This document shows, piece by piece, positions 11,570 to 23,758 of a stretch of 64,000 bases of DNA (the first letter of the stretch is position 1; each line of letters begins with the position of its first letter). The translations under genes and the position numbers were made by a program. The notes beneath the pieces are model-generated. The model had not been told where the DNA came from. It did not search any database and saw only the letters and a list, made by a program, of their open reading frames with translations. The DNA comes from Clarkia xantiana subsp. parviflora (lineage: Eukaryota > Streptophyta > Magnoliopsida > Myrtales > Onagraceae), in the NCBI GenBank assembly GCA_036873135.1, contig JAPTYO010000009.1, forward strand, positions 27,921,756 through 27,985,755. The letters are read 5' to 3'.

Positions 11570-13498
11570 TTTCATAATTGATATGTCTAAGACTTTTTTT
11601 TACCCAAAATATGTCAAGAACTTGTGCGGCGAACAAAATGTCAAGTGTTAACTCAATCCTTTGGTACAGCCTAGCCCATCCCACTACATCCTACTCCAGC
11701 CCAAACAAATCATTTTGTAGCGGAAAATTTCAAGATATTCAACCCACTACACAATTGAAATAATTAAGCCCAAACCCAACTTATAATTAAACCCAACACA
11801 ACCCAATTCAACAAACCCTAAGAAAAATCAAAGAGCCGCAATCAGTTTCTCGTGGAGAGTGTTCATCATCGGAACTGCGCATTCAGTTTTTCATGGCTAT
11901 TACTTCAGAGCTCCTAATCGGTCCGGTAGCAGCCACCGCCTCAACGCACGCCATCTTGTCGACTCTCCTCTGGCCGAGATCTGCGGACGCCATAACAGAG
12001 TAGAGAGTGTGTAGGCGATTCGCTGAAAGGTCATCTTCGCCACATGCAAGCACCCCATGCATGCCATAGTCTATGGTTGAGTCGTCTGTCCCGAGTCTCA
12101 TCAGCTATTCTCTACGATCGACCCATGGTATCTGGTGGAGGTGGTGCTGCCATGATCCAGAGGTACCGTACGCAGCGGATGAGTCGAATCTCGAGGGCCT
12201 ATAAATCTCCTCGCGTAGTCGCTACTCCTTTGTGTTAATGATTGACAAACACGAGTAAGATTCCTTCCATACGAAGCTCTGAATATAAGGCCAGATCCTT
12301 CCGAGATAATCTTTGAACCAAGTTGCATTTCTGTTTCCAATATCGATCAATGAACAATTTTTATTTCTCGATGGCAATAGAAATTCATGATTTCACATCA
12401 GTATCTCTGAATTGAAGATGTTATCCTTCTGAGAGTTTTTTATTTATTGAAAGTTCAATGAAGAGATTAGAAGTCTTTGGCAGAAAAATTGGCCACCGCG
12501 AATACAGATTGGTAAGTGTATATGTGATGAATTTATAGGAAACCCACAAGTTGTTTCTACACTGTGAATTGAATCCAAAAAGAAACTGAACGGTGAATAA
12601 TATTAGTCTGTCGTTTCCGTATTAATTGCTCTATTTTATTTTAGGGTTAAATTAAGGCGTTTTCTCTTCTAACGCTGACGTTTAGGTGAGCTAGTCAGTT
12701 TATTATATGTTGTTTAGGGACGTTCTATGATTATGGTTAATTAATTGTAATTGCTCTATATTAAATTTAATCTCTGTTGAAGTGTGACATTGTTATTGAA
12801 TGGCTAAGTTGATGTGTCATGCTAGGAATGCATGATTGCTAGTGCGGTTTTGGTTTGATAATTTACTGAGCATTGAATTCTGAATTAATTGTTGCAGTAA
12901 AGTCTGACGTCGGTTTGCAAAAGCTACATCGTTCTGGATTGAAGAGTGCATGATGACGTGGCAAGACCACATGAATCCTTTACCTCAACCATCAGAATTA
13001 GTATAAGAAAAAAAAGGGAAGATGAAAGCGGGCGTCATTTTGAATGTATGAATATACTGTGTTGATGAAATTAGTGTGTAATTAAATTTAATAAGTGATT
13101 TGGCATTCATTGATTGAATTATGATATTGAATTATTGATTGAATTATGATGCTAGGTGTCAAGCCCATATTAATTCTTGGTTAGAGACAATAGGTTTGAT
13201 TGCTGTAAATTGCTTTATAAGAGAGCTGTAATGTTATATTTTAATTGGCCAATAATCTATATATATTATATAATTTAGGTACCCTCCCCTAAATTGGAAA
13301 TTGCTTAAAATCTTGCCATATCAGCAATTGCATCTCTGATTGGTACGTCAATATTACGCGCTTCAACCTCTTTCCAGCTGCTCTTATTCTGACCCGCTTC
13401 TCCACGCGCTTCATGCATTTCATAGATCCGCCACAATTAAGTCCAAACGCAAACGGCGAATCTTCCTCTAATTTCTCAGATTACCGTTTTTCGGATCG

Positions 13499-13632
13499 TT
13501 TCAGTTACAAATTGTGCCTCCTCCATTGCTTTTGTTCGGAATTGAAGGACGGTTACATTCAGATCATTTCAGTTACAATTGTGTCTCCTCCACTGCTTTT
13601 GTTCGGAATTGAAGGACGGTTACAATTCCGCC
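13499..13632 (+). repeat. 67-bp tandem duplication
   Basis: TTTCAGTTACAATTGTG, CTCCTCCAYTGCTTTTGTTC and GGAATTGAAGGACGGTTAC each occur twice, 67 bases apart. The duplication makes a 96-codon open frame at 13413-13703 look gene-like, but I recognise no protein in it. Confidence 0.8.
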
Positions 13633-14103
13633 TCCATTACTCTGAACGGTGCCCCTTCCGTTTCAGTTCGTTGATGATTTTTCCACTTCTGTCGTTTAAT
13701 TGAGAAGACCTTCGTTGCTTACTCAAATTCGCCTGCTGTATTCATTGATGTTTCACCGAAATTAAAGGTTCAGTTAAATATGTTACCAAATGCTTATAAC
13801 TGCGTTGGTGTTTCAAATCGATCTCTCATCCTATATAAGTAGTAAACTTTTTTGCTTCCTCCTATGATTTGAGTCAGTTTGCAGGTAATTAGGATTCTAA
13901 AATCAGTCCCAATTGTGGAATTTGGGAGTAATCCTCTGGCTAAGAGCTTGGTGAAGTGTATTCGGTGATTAACACTTGTACTAATATATTTTAATTGGCC
14001 AATAATACTAATAATGCTGATGTGTCAGTGTTATATTGCTCTACAATCAGAATTAGTATGATATATAGATATAGATAGACCTAAATCTATTTTGAGTAAT
14101 GTT

Positions 14104-15918
14104 TGTCAGACCTAAATCTAACCTACAGCGGATTACGTTTTGAAAACGCGGATTTTAAATAGAGTCGTCACTAGTTAATTAAGGCTAACTAGAATTCTAA
14201 ATTATCTAAACGATTAATGAATTAAACGTCTAGATATAAAATCGGTCTAGGATCAGAAATTCAAGTTCGGGGTTCTATTACGAATTAAAAACATAATTTC
14301 TATTTATGCCCTTTCGGTACTCAATTCACTTGCTTGCCAGTTTTATTCTTTATATATATGTTACACAAATTAATCTAACAATGTCATGATTCAATTAATT
14401 TCACATGCAAAAAAAAGTTATTATCAACTATAAACCTAAGACTAATATTAATAGACGAAATTTAAGACCCATAATTACCTAACTTGATATATACATAACC
14501 TAATACATATTCAACATATGTATATAATTTGGGCGATTAAGCCCACTACTCAATTAAACTCAAATTAATCACATTTTTAAACATAATAGCACTTATTAAC
14601 ATATTAATACATAACTTATCATGTTCACACAAGCACAAATTTGAGTAATCAAGTTTTAATTAGCCTAAGTTAACTAGGTTAAACAAATTAAACCATATCT
14701 AGTATAATAATAATAAATAATAAACATAATAAGTATCAATAAAATAATAACAAATAATAATAATAAAATATAAAAAATTAAAAGAGGAAGAAGAATACAT
14801 GCGGTCCTGCACAGGTTCCCGTCACAGCGAGGGATGGCTTCCTTGGGCGACCAGCAGCAGCGGACGGAGGCCTGGCAGCGACGGAGAGTGGCCGAGCCAT
14901 ATTCTGGAGTCGGAGTGACCTGGGGCGCCGTCGGAGATGTCAGAAGAGTAGGCCGGAGCAGCACAGGAGGACTGGAGACGGCGAATGGAGGGCCAAGCAA
15001 TGTCGTCACGGGCAGGCGGACAGGTGGGCGGAGCCGAGAACAGGTCGCTGGACCACTGGTGCGAGGTCGATGGAGGAGCGAGCGAAGCTACGGTCGTAGT
15101 CAGGGCTGCTACGATGACCGGCGGTGGCCTTCGGTACGAGGGGCGGTGATGATGGCGTAAGGGCAGAGCTCCGGTTTGGACATGGGAGGTTGATGGAAGA
15201 GCGGGCGAAGCTATGGCTGTAGTCGGGGCTGCTGCAGTGACCGACGGGAAGAAAAATTCAAAAAGAGAGAGAGAGAGAGAGAGGGTCGGACAGCGGCGGA
15301 GGTCTCGTGGCGAGAGTGGTGACTCCGCTGACGAGCTGGACGGACGTGGTGGATGGTCGGAGTTTGGCTCTTGGACGGCGTGCTGTTGGTGGATGTCCGG
15401 GGAAGAGGCTGGAAGGCAAGAAGAAGAAGAAGATTTTTTTTAAAGCACAAAAGACAAAAAAAAAAAAAAAAATACACGGATTACGAGGAAAAGTATATTA
15501 TTACTCTTATGGTTTTTTTTGTCCTCCTTTACCATGTAACCCTATACCCCTATTTATACTAAAAACCTAGCCTAGTTACATATAAAATTTAAATAAAAAA
15601 TTGCTAACAGATAATTATTCTAGAGAATATTCCTAAGGATATATATCTTTACAGATAATTATTTTTTGAATAAAAATAATATCTGGAGATAAATATCTTA
15701 CAGATAATTTTCTAAAAATAAAAAAAAAAAATTATTATATATATATTTTAAAATATTCCGAAAATATTAAATATATTTGAAATAATTTAAAATATATTTT
15801 ATAATAATTTCACTAATGTGCCCTTAAGCATTTTTTGAGACTTTGTGGCTTTACGCGTCCGAAATTTGACGTATCATGTGTGACGTCGTTACGTCCGGGT
15901 CAAAATCGAGTTTTTACA
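14104..15918 (-). mobile_element. 3' LTR of element E
   Basis: This 1,815-bp LTR is alignable with the right LTR throughout. On the minus strand it begins TGTAAAAACTCGATTTTGAC and has a TATAAATA box (reverse complement of 15551-15558). It contains a GC-rich patch (14800-15420) with accidental open frames and an AG microsatellite at 15265-15283. I see no real coding sequence in it. Confidence 0.9.
15265..15283. repeat. (AG)n microsatellite in the left LTR of E
   Basis: About 19 bases of AG here against about 41 bases at the same place in the right LTR (23446-23486), so the length has changed since insertion. Confidence 0.9.
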
Positions 15919-15933
15919 GTTTGCCCCTCTTTG
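15919..15933 (-). other. Polypurine tract of element E
   Basis: On the minus strand the 15 bases next to the LTR read AAAGAGGGGCAAAC in essence, a purine-rich run directly before the LTR start TGTAAAAAC. This fixes the orientation of the element. Confidence 0.75.
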
Positions 15934-16129
15934 GACGGACTCCCGCAGAACGTGTTCGAAGGGGTTTGTCCAAAGACGAAGAAACACTGATTTTGACCAG
16001 AAAGTATATTCTCTTCCAATTCTTTGAAGTCTTCAAGGTGGCTCATACGCTTATTCTGGTGCGGAAACGATAAAACTTCTGTCGGCGGGACGCCTGTTGG
16101 CGGTGCCTCCATTAATAGTGCGGAGAAGT

Positions 16130-17445
16130 AATGCCCCGGTCGGCGGTGCCCCTGTTGGCGGTGCCTCCGTTGGCGGTGCATAAAGTAAAGCCTCCAGTGG
16201 CGTGCGGAAAGGTAAAGCCTCAGTCAGCGGTGCCCTTGTTGGCGGTGCAGAAAGTAAAGCCTCGGTTGGCGGTGCCCCTGTTGGCGGTGCCCCTGTTGGC
16301 GGTGCCTTCATTGGCGATGCAGAAATGTAGGGCCTCCAGTGGCGTGCAGAAAAGTAAAAACCTCGATCGACGATGCCTCCGGTGGCGTGCGACCAGGAAA
16401 AGCCTCCAGTGGCGTGCAGTAAAGTAAAAACCTCGATCGACGATGCCTCCAGTGGCGTGCGACAAGGAAAAGCCTCCAGTGGCGTCCAATAAAGTAAAAA
16501 CCTTGATCGACGATGCCTCCAGTGGCGTGCGACAAGGAAAAGCTTCCAGTGGCGGTGCGGAAAGTAAAGCCTCCAGTGGCGGTGCAGAAAGTAAAGCCTC
16601 CAGTAGTGTGCAGAAAAGTAAAGCCTCCAGTGGCGTGCGGGAAAGTAAAGCCTCCAGTGGCGTGCAGAAAAGTAAAGCCTCCAGTGGCGCACGGGAGTAA
16701 AGCCTCCAGTGGCATGCAGGAAAGTAAGGCCTCCAGTGGCATGCAGGAAAGTAAAGCATCCAGTGGCGTGCAGAAAAGTAAAGCCTCCAGTGGCATGCAG
16801 GAAAGTAAAGCCTCCAGTGGCGTGCAGAAAAGTAAAGCCTCCAGTGGCGTGCGGGAAAGTAAAGCCTCCAGTGGCGTGCAGAAAAGTAAAGCCTCCAGTG
16901 GCGTGCATAAAAGTAAAGCCTCCAGTGGCGTGCGGGAAAGTAAAGCCTCCAGTGGCACGCGGGAAAGTAAAGCCTCCAGTGGCATGCAGGAAAGTAAAGC
17001 CTCCAGTGGCGTGCAGAAAAGTAAAGCCTCCAGTGGCGTGCGGGAAAGTAAAGCCTCCAGTGGCGTGCAGAAAAGTAAAGCCTCCAGTGGCGTGCGAGAA
17101 AGTAAAGCCTCGGTCGGTGGTGCTACTGTCGGCGGTGCCTCCATTGGCGATGCAGAAAGTAGAGCCTCCAGTGGCGTACGGAAAAGTAAAGCCTCTAGTG
17201 GCGTGCAATAAAGTAAAATCTCGATCAGTGATGCCTCCAGTGGCGTGCGACAAGGAAAAGCCTCTAGTGGCGGGTATTTTGAAAAGAGTCCCTAGTGGCG
17301 TCCGTTGGAGAAGAGCCTCTAGTGGCGTCCGTCGGAGAAGAGCCTCTAGTGGCATATGTCGAAGGAGAGCCTCTAGTGGCGTCCGTTGGAGAAATGCCTT
17401 TAGTGGCGTCCGTTGGATAAGGGCCTCGAGTGGCTTGACGACTTG
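16130..17445. repeat. About 24-bp tandem repeat array in element E
   Basis: The unit is close to AAAGTAAAGCCTCCAGTGGC followed by GTGCAG or GTGCGGG. Most copies are 24 bp, with longer variants and GTTGGCGGTGCC-type units toward the left edge. About 50 copies are present. Since 24 is a multiple of 3, several frames on both strands stay open (up to 479 codons at 16051-17490 on the minus strand) and would give short peptide repeats such as HATGGFTF. I treat these as by-products of the repeat and not as genes. Confidence 0.9.
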
Positions 17446-17640
17446 AATGCATGTCCCTAATTTTTGCCTAAACTGCGCATGACGCGACAACTTAGCGGGA
17501 TCTTTTTTTTTTTTAATCTCTCATATTTTCTCATTTTGCCCCGATTGCAATTTCTGAATTTGCTATCGTGCCCTTCATTTCCTAATTTTGCCTAGACTGC
17601 CCTTTCGGGTTTTCAACCTAACGGAAGCACTCTTTTTTTT

Positions 17641-18680
17641 GTAGCCGATTAAACGGTGGCTGTGACCCGTACTTTATTTCCCGTCTCGATGCGAGAGTAT
17701 TTGTAGCCATTTGGAGGGTGGCTGTGACCCTTTCCTCACCGTCTTCAATGTTGCGAGAGCTCTTTTGATTTGTAGCCATATGAGGGTGGCTGTGGCCCTT
17801 TTATTTATTTCCATCGTCGATGTTCCAGGAGCGCTCTTTCGATTTGTAGCCGTTCTAAGGGTGGCTATGACCCTTTCAAATGATTTCCCGGCCTCACAAG
17901 ATTCACGAGAATACTCTTTATATGTAGCCATTTTGAGGGTGGCTATGGCCCTTTCAACAATCTCCCATCCTCTCAGGATTCGAGGAACACTCTTTGTAGG
18001 TAGCCATTTTAGGGGTGGCTGTGGCCCTTTCACTCATTTCCCGCCTTCAATGTTGCGAGAGTGCTCTATATCTGTAGCAGTTTGAATGGTGGTTGTGGCC
18101 CTTTATTTTGTAGTCGTTTTAGGGACGACTGTGGCCCTTTTTTATTTTTCCGCCCTTACAAGATTCGCGGGGTCACTATTTTATCTGTAGCCGTTTGGAG
18201 GGTGGCCGTGGCCCTTTATTTTGTAGTCGTTTTAGGGACGACTGTGGCCCTTTTTATTTTCCCGCCCTTACAAGATTCGCGGGGTCACTCTTTTATCTGT
18301 AACCGTTTGGAGGGTGGCTGTGACCCTTTATTTTGTAGTCGTTTTAGGGACGACTGTGGCCCTTTTTAATTTTCCACCCTCACAGGATTCGCGGGGTCAT
18401 TCTTTTATCTTTAGCCGTTTGGAGGGTGGCTGTGGCCCTTTCACTTATTCTCCGCTTTTGATGTTGCGGGAGCGCTCTTTATCTGTAGTCATTTGAAGGG
18501 TGGCCGTGGCCCTTTTTTTATAGTCATTTTACGGATGACTGTGACCCTTTTATTTGTAGTTGATTTAGGAACAACTGTGAACCTTTTATTGCTTCATTGC
18601 TCTCACAAGATTTGTACGAACGCTTTCTTTATTTTTCTGTAGCCGATTAAAGGGCGGCCGTGACCCTAATGATTTAGTTT
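17641..18680. repeat. Hairpin-containing tandem repeat in element E
   Basis: About 17 copies of a module TGTAGCC-(8-11 nt)-GGGTGGCTGTGGCCCTTT occur, some spaced about 80-110 bp apart and some paired closely. Each module has a short inverted repeat: AGCCA...TGGCT (17706, 17777, 17925, 18001), AGTCGT...ACGACT (18111, 18225, 18341), AGTCAT...ATGACT (18522) and AGTTG...CAACT (18558). The arms differ between copies but remain complementary. A few copies (near 18076, 18300 and 18488) have imperfect stems. Confidence 0.85.
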
Positions 18681-18689
18681 TCAACCTAG

Positions 18690-20180
18690 CGGGAATTCTT
18701 TTTTTTTTCCTCTCCTTTTTTTTGAAAAAAAAAATTTACCGCAAATAATTAACAACAATTATTTACATGCACCTAGTGGGAGATTGGAGATTTCTAATTC
18801 AAAACACCTTCTAGAGAATGACTCAGTTGATTGGTCAAAATACGTCGGTCGTGTCGACGCCCTGGATGGATCCTATGATCAATGGATGACATAGACAATG
18901 ACTTCTTCTCTCGGCTTCTCAAATGCCCCGACTATTGCTCGATCTCGTCTGAGGATGCCCCATTGCTAACACCTGTCGAGTTAGGCTCGTCGCATGCTGG
19001 ACGAATGGCCTGATTAATTAACAGTAGTCCGCAAATGGTAAACTTAGGCATAGATATCGTCCGAGGTATCTGGGATAAATTCGATAGCTGGCATAAGAAT
19101 GGTCGGCGAGCGAAGGACCGTACACGAGATGTGTTCTTCAGGAGTTTTGATTTGGATGATTATCCAAGCTGCACAATGAGTAGGGAAAAACTCAAATTTC
19201 GGGGATAAAAATGATCACAATTTCTCTTACCTAGGAGTTGGATTTTTCAGTGGGCAATGTGCTCGCTATGCGACTGGACTTGCTGCATGTCCTGATTCTC
19301 CTGCTCCACAACTTGTATATGTACACCTGCTGAAAAGAACATGCCCCTAGTGGCAGACTGAAAATTTCAGAACTTTTTCGGAAAAGGATTCGGTTGATCG
19401 AGTCAAGCTACATTGATCGTCACAGTGAATCTTCACGGGATTCTCGATGATCTCTTGAAATTTTCTCATCTCCTGACATGTCCGATCTCAATGGGAGATG
19501 CCCCATGGTTACCGTTGAATGGTTTAAACCTGGCCACATAACGGTTGTATACCTCGTCTTGGAAAGCGTATGAATTTCACACATGGTAGGTGAAATTTTT
19601 CATAGAAACTCTTCGAAGCGCTCACGTTTCACACGGTTGCGGCATTGGTTGAAGTGGTCATCCGACCTGCAAAAGAGTAGGGATACTCAAATCTCAAGGA
19701 AAAAATTAAGTACAATTTAACGCACCTCAACGTTAGATATCTCGAGTGTGCAATTTGTTCCTTGTGCAACTGGATGACTGCATGTTCTTTTTTGTTGCCC
19801 CATTTAGCCGGCATAACTTATGTGTACATGATACCTTAACCAAGGGTACCTGAAAAGAGTGAATGAAAAATCAGTGTAGAGAATATGAGAAATCATGCAT
19901 GATTTTTTGAAAACTCTAATGTCATTCCTTTCATAATTTTTACTAGTTTTTTGAAAAGGAATCAAAATTTATGATCAAATGTGTTTTGCGCCATCATGGA
20001 GTTTACTGAGTTTGCTGAGTGCATTATCTGGCTCGAACGCGGGACAAATGCTCAAAACAAAGTTTTTTTCAAAAAGGTTTTCTCTTTGTTTAAACTCGAA
20101 TAGTAGCACTCAACTGCACAGTTAAACTATTTTCTCAAAAAATAATCAAAACTCCCATTTTTTAAATGCTCGCTCATGAG
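18690..20180 (-). other. Element E interior without recognisable coding
   Basis: No supported ORF on either strand. Two similar segments occur around 19140-19260 and 19650-19780 (CTCAAATYTC, then a gap, then CACAATTT and GTGCAATKTG), suggesting an old duplication of about 510 bp. Confidence 0.6.
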
Positions 20181-21890
20181 AATGTTGAAATGACGATCTT
20201 GCCAAAAAAAGTGCAATACACCTTGGAAAAAAAACGAATGACACTTTGATTTTTTTTTTTTTAAAAAAATGCTCATGCATGCTCGAAAGTTAAAATTCTA
20301 CTGTTAAGAAAGTTACAACTTACAACATATTACCTGAATGACTCATATGAAATGCATTTTTTAAAGTTAAAATTCTATTCTAAGAAATTCACAACTTACA
20401 ACAGTTTACCTGAATAATGCATATGAAATGCATATTTTGAAATGAAAATTGAGATGCATGCGTGAATTTGAAAGCTCTATAGCTAAAAAAAACTCACAAT
20501 TTACCTGAAATATTTTTACAAAAAAAAATAATGCATATTGAATGCATGCTTAAAAAAAATCAGGTAAAAAAGTTTTTTTTTGAAAATGATGCATATGCAA
20601 TTCATGTTTGAATTTAAAAAACTCTAAGAGCCAAAAAGGAATTACAAATTTTCCTAATTTTTAAAAAGATGATGCACATTGAATGCACTAACAGAATTAT
20701 ACAACTTGTATGAAACACATGTTTGAAATAAAAAATTATGGTAAGTAGTTTCGAAAACAACACATGGACTACACGTTTGAAACTAAAAGTTCTACGACTA
20801 AGAATGTGTACAGTCTATCAACAAATTATTTTTCCTAAAACAATGCACATGCGATGTACATGAGATCCATACTTGAGATGAAAGTTTTACAGTCAAAGTA
20901 ATTTACAAGTTATCTGAAAAGATTTTTTTGTTTTTGTAACGAGGGAAAAAAAAAATCAATGCATCTTGGTTGCTCAAAATTAAGAATCCGGCGAAAAAGT
21001 TTTTTTTAAAAGGATGCATATGAGATGCACAAAAATAAATACAAGATGCAAACTTAAAAATAAAAGTTCTACAACTGAGAAAAATTACAATTTACCTGAA
21101 AGGTTTTTTCGAAAATAATGCATATGATATGCACATTTTTTTTATTAAAAATTCAGATAAAATGTTTTTTTAAGCAAATAGCCCTAAAACTAAGAGAGCT
21201 TACGGTTTATCTAAAAAGTTTTTTTTTAAATTAATGCATATTGGATGCATTATTAAAAATAAAACAATTCAGCTAAAAAGTTTTTTAAAATGATGCATAT
21301 GGAATGCACGTTCGAAATTAGAAGCTCTAACAGTTAAAGCGGAATTACAAATTTTCCTAAATTTTTTTTTTGTTTTTTTGCATACGTAGCGCACTAACCA
21401 AAATTACAACTTATCTAAAGAGTTTTTTTAAATAATGCGTACGAAAAACATGTTTAAAAATAAAAAATTCAGGCAAGATGTTTTTTTAAAATGGTGCATA
21501 AAGAATGCACGTTTGAAATCAGAAGCTCTAGTAGCTAAAGAGGAATTATAATTTTTCCTAAAATGTTTTTTTAAAGTAATACATACGTAACGCACTAACC
21601 AAAATTACAACTTACCTGAAGAGTTTTTTTAAAATAATGCGTATGAAACACATGTTTAAAATAAAAAATTCAGGTAAGTGTTTTTTTTTTAAAGAAAAAA
21701 ATCAATGCATACAAAATGCATGTTTGGAAAGAATTTTTTACAACTAAATGACTAACTACTTAGCTGAAAAAGTTTTTTGTTTTTCTTTTTTAAAAAATGC
21801 AATGAGATGAATGCATGAGAATTAATGTTACACAGTAAGAAAAACTTACGGTTTACCTGATAAACTCTTTTTTTTTTTAAAAAAACACGG
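20180..21890. repeat. Degenerate AT-rich repeats in element E
   Basis: Phrases such as ATGCATATGRAATGCA, GAAATTAAAAGCTCTA, ACAAATTTTCCTAA and AAAGTTTTTTTTAAAA recur every 100-180 bases with heavy divergence. Poly-T and poly-A runs are frequent. There is no coding. Confidence 0.7.
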
Positions 21891-22308
21891 ATAAAACACG
21901 ACATGTTAGGGGGGGTAAAAATGTGTGTGGTTTTGCTCTACAAGGTAGGTTCCACTGACAGGTTCCCAGCAAGGTGGTTTCCTCTCCCCATCATAGGGAT
22001 CACAGGACCTTCACAAGCGAGTGGAGTTTTTCCGAGTCGTACCGGCGGCCCGGCCGCGCGGTCGTACCGTACTAACCCTCCGAGGTTCCTAGTCGCCCTG
22101 GGTTTTAGGCGTTTTGGAGATTCGACTAAAGTGTGCGTGTGCGAATTCAAATAACACATATCAACAAAAACGTCACTCATAAAAAAAAATTAATTCCACA
22201 CCTGAAATCACACAAAAATAACTAAGTTAGAATAACAAAGTCAAATATATATAAAAAATAATAAAACATGGCAAATAAGCAAATATAAAGAGCCCAAACC
22301 CTCAATTG

Positions 22309-22326
22309 TCCCCAGCAGAGTCGCCA
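22309..22326 (-). other. Primer binding site of element E
   Basis: The minus-strand sequence is TGGCGACTCTGCTGGGGA, three bases inside the LTR end (GGTCTGACA-ATT). It has the TGG start and position expected for a tRNA-primed minus-strand site. I do not assign the tRNA. Confidence 0.8.
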
Positions 22327-23440
22327 AATTGTCAGACCTAAATCTAACCTACGGAGGATTACGTTTTGAAAACGCGGATTTTAAATAGAGTCGCCACTAG
22401 TTAATTAAGGCTAACTAGAATCCTAAATTATCTAAACGATTAATGAATTAAACACCTAGATATAAAATCGGTCTACGATCAGAAATTCAAGTTCGGGGGT
22501 TCTATTACGAATTAAAAACATAATTTCTATTTACGCCCTTTCGGTACTCAATTCACTTACTTGCTAGTTTTATTCTTTATATATATGTTACAAAAATTAA
22601 TCTAACAATGTCATGATTCAATTAATTTCACATGCAAAAAAATAATTTATTATCAACTATAAACCTAAGACTAATATTAATAGACGAAATTTAAGACCCA
22701 TAATTATCTAACGTGATATATACATAACCTAATATATATTCAACATATGTATATAATTTGGGCGATTAAGCCCACTACTCAATTAAACTCAAATTAATCA
22801 CATTTTTAAACTTAATAGCACTTATTAACATATTAATACATAACTTATCATGTTCACACAAGCTTTGAGTAATCGAGTATAATAATAATAAATAATTAAA
22901 ATAATAAGTATCAGTAACATAATATGAAAATAATAATAATAAAATATAAAAAAATAAAAGAGGAAGAAGAATACATGCGGTCCTGCACAGGTTCCCGTCA
23001 CAGCGAGGGATGGCTTCCTTGGGCGACCAGCAGCAGCGGACGGAGGCCTGGCAGCGACGGAGAGTGGCCGAGCCATATTCTGGAGTCGGAGTGACCTGGG
23101 GCGCCGTCGGAGATGTCAGAAGAGTAGGCCGGAGCAGCACGGGAGGACTGGAGACGGCGAGTGGAGGGCCAAGCAATGTCGTCACGGGCAGGCGGACAGG
23201 TGGGTGGAGCCGAGAACAGGTCGCTGGACTGGACCAGTGGTGCGAGGTCGATGGAGGAGCGAGCGAAGCTACGGTCGTAGTCAGGGCTGCTACGATGACC
23301 GGCGGTGGCCTTCGTGACGAGGGGCGGTGATGATGGCGTAAGGGCAGAGCTCCGGTTTGGACATGGGAGGTTGATGGAGGAGCGGGCGAAGCTATGGCTG
23401 TAGTCGGGGCTGCTGCAGTGACCGACGGGAAGAAAAATTC

Positions 23441-23445
<5 letters not shown>

Positions 23446-23486
<41 letters not shown>
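23446..23486. repeat. (AG)n microsatellite in the right LTR of E
   Basis: About 41 bases of uninterrupted AG, roughly twice the length of the copy in the left LTR. Confidence 0.95.
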
Positions 23487-23490
<4 letters not shown>

Positions 23491-23750
23491 ACAGCGGCGG
23501 AGGTCTCGTGGCGAGGGTGGGGACTCCGATGACGAGCTGGACGGACGTGGGGGATGGTCGGAGTTTGGCTCTTGGACGGCGTGCTGTTGGTGGATGTTCG
23601 GGGAAGAGGCTGGAAGGCAGGAACGAAGAAGAAGAAGATTTTTTTTAAACGACAAAAAAATAAAAAAATACACGGATTACGAGGAAAGGTATATTATTAC
23701 TCTTATGATTTTTTTTTTCTGTCCTCCTTTACTATGTAACTCTAGACCCC

Positions 23751-23758
23751 TATTTATA
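23751..23758 (-). promoter_or_regulatory. TATA box of the element E 5' LTR
   Basis: TATAAATA on the minus strand, conserved at 15551-15558 in the other LTR and correctly oriented for element transcription. Confidence 0.6.

Larger units (their letters stand above)
8757..14079 (-). mobile_element. Helitron-like element H2 (possibly composite), reverse orientation
   Basis: The 3' end is ACTAG at 8757-8761 with the hairpin CCCGCGC-GTA-GCGCGGG at 8770-8786, abutting the end of H1. A plausible 5' end is at about 14079. Read on the minus strand it begins TCTATCTATATC and continues to CTAATTCTGATTG, a common plant Helitron start. Inside, TTTTAATTGGCCAATAATC/A occurs at both 13240 and 13990, and CAGAATTAGTATA occurs at both 12999 and 14047. 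The region may therefore hold more than one related copy. It contains the MITE and solo LTR at 10327-11569 and patches that look like gene 5' regions (GAAACCCTAATC near 9360, AAACCCTAAG near 11815), but no recognisable protein. Confidence 0.5.

Noticed and set aside
12101..12340. 79-codon minus-strand ORF and the nearby 72-codon ORF at 11883-12101
   Set aside because: Short, without recognisable motif, inside a Helitron-like element and overlapping other accidental frames.
13413..13703. 96-codon ORF near the 5' end of H2
   Set aside because: Low-complexity Ser/Phe/Leu composition and a 67-bp duplication explain it; no homology recognised.
14834..15160. 108-codon ORF on the plus strand in the left LTR of E (also at 23010-23330)
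   Set aside because: It lies in a GC-rich part of the LTR, opposite to element transcription, and the two LTR copies diverge in frame at the end. No protein family is recognisable.
16051..17490. 479-codon open frame on the minus strand of element E
   Set aside because: It is only the 24-bp tandem array read in a stop-free frame; other frames of both strands are just as open, and no domain is recognisable.
18061..18369. 102-codon ORF over the hairpin repeats in E
   Set aside because: It is an artefact of the repeat period; the repeated peptide has no known counterpart.
16130..18680. CRISPR-like appearance of regularly spaced repeats
   Set aside because: The repeats are directly tandem or lie in an LTR element of a plant nuclear genome, with no unique spacers of constant length and no cas-like genes.
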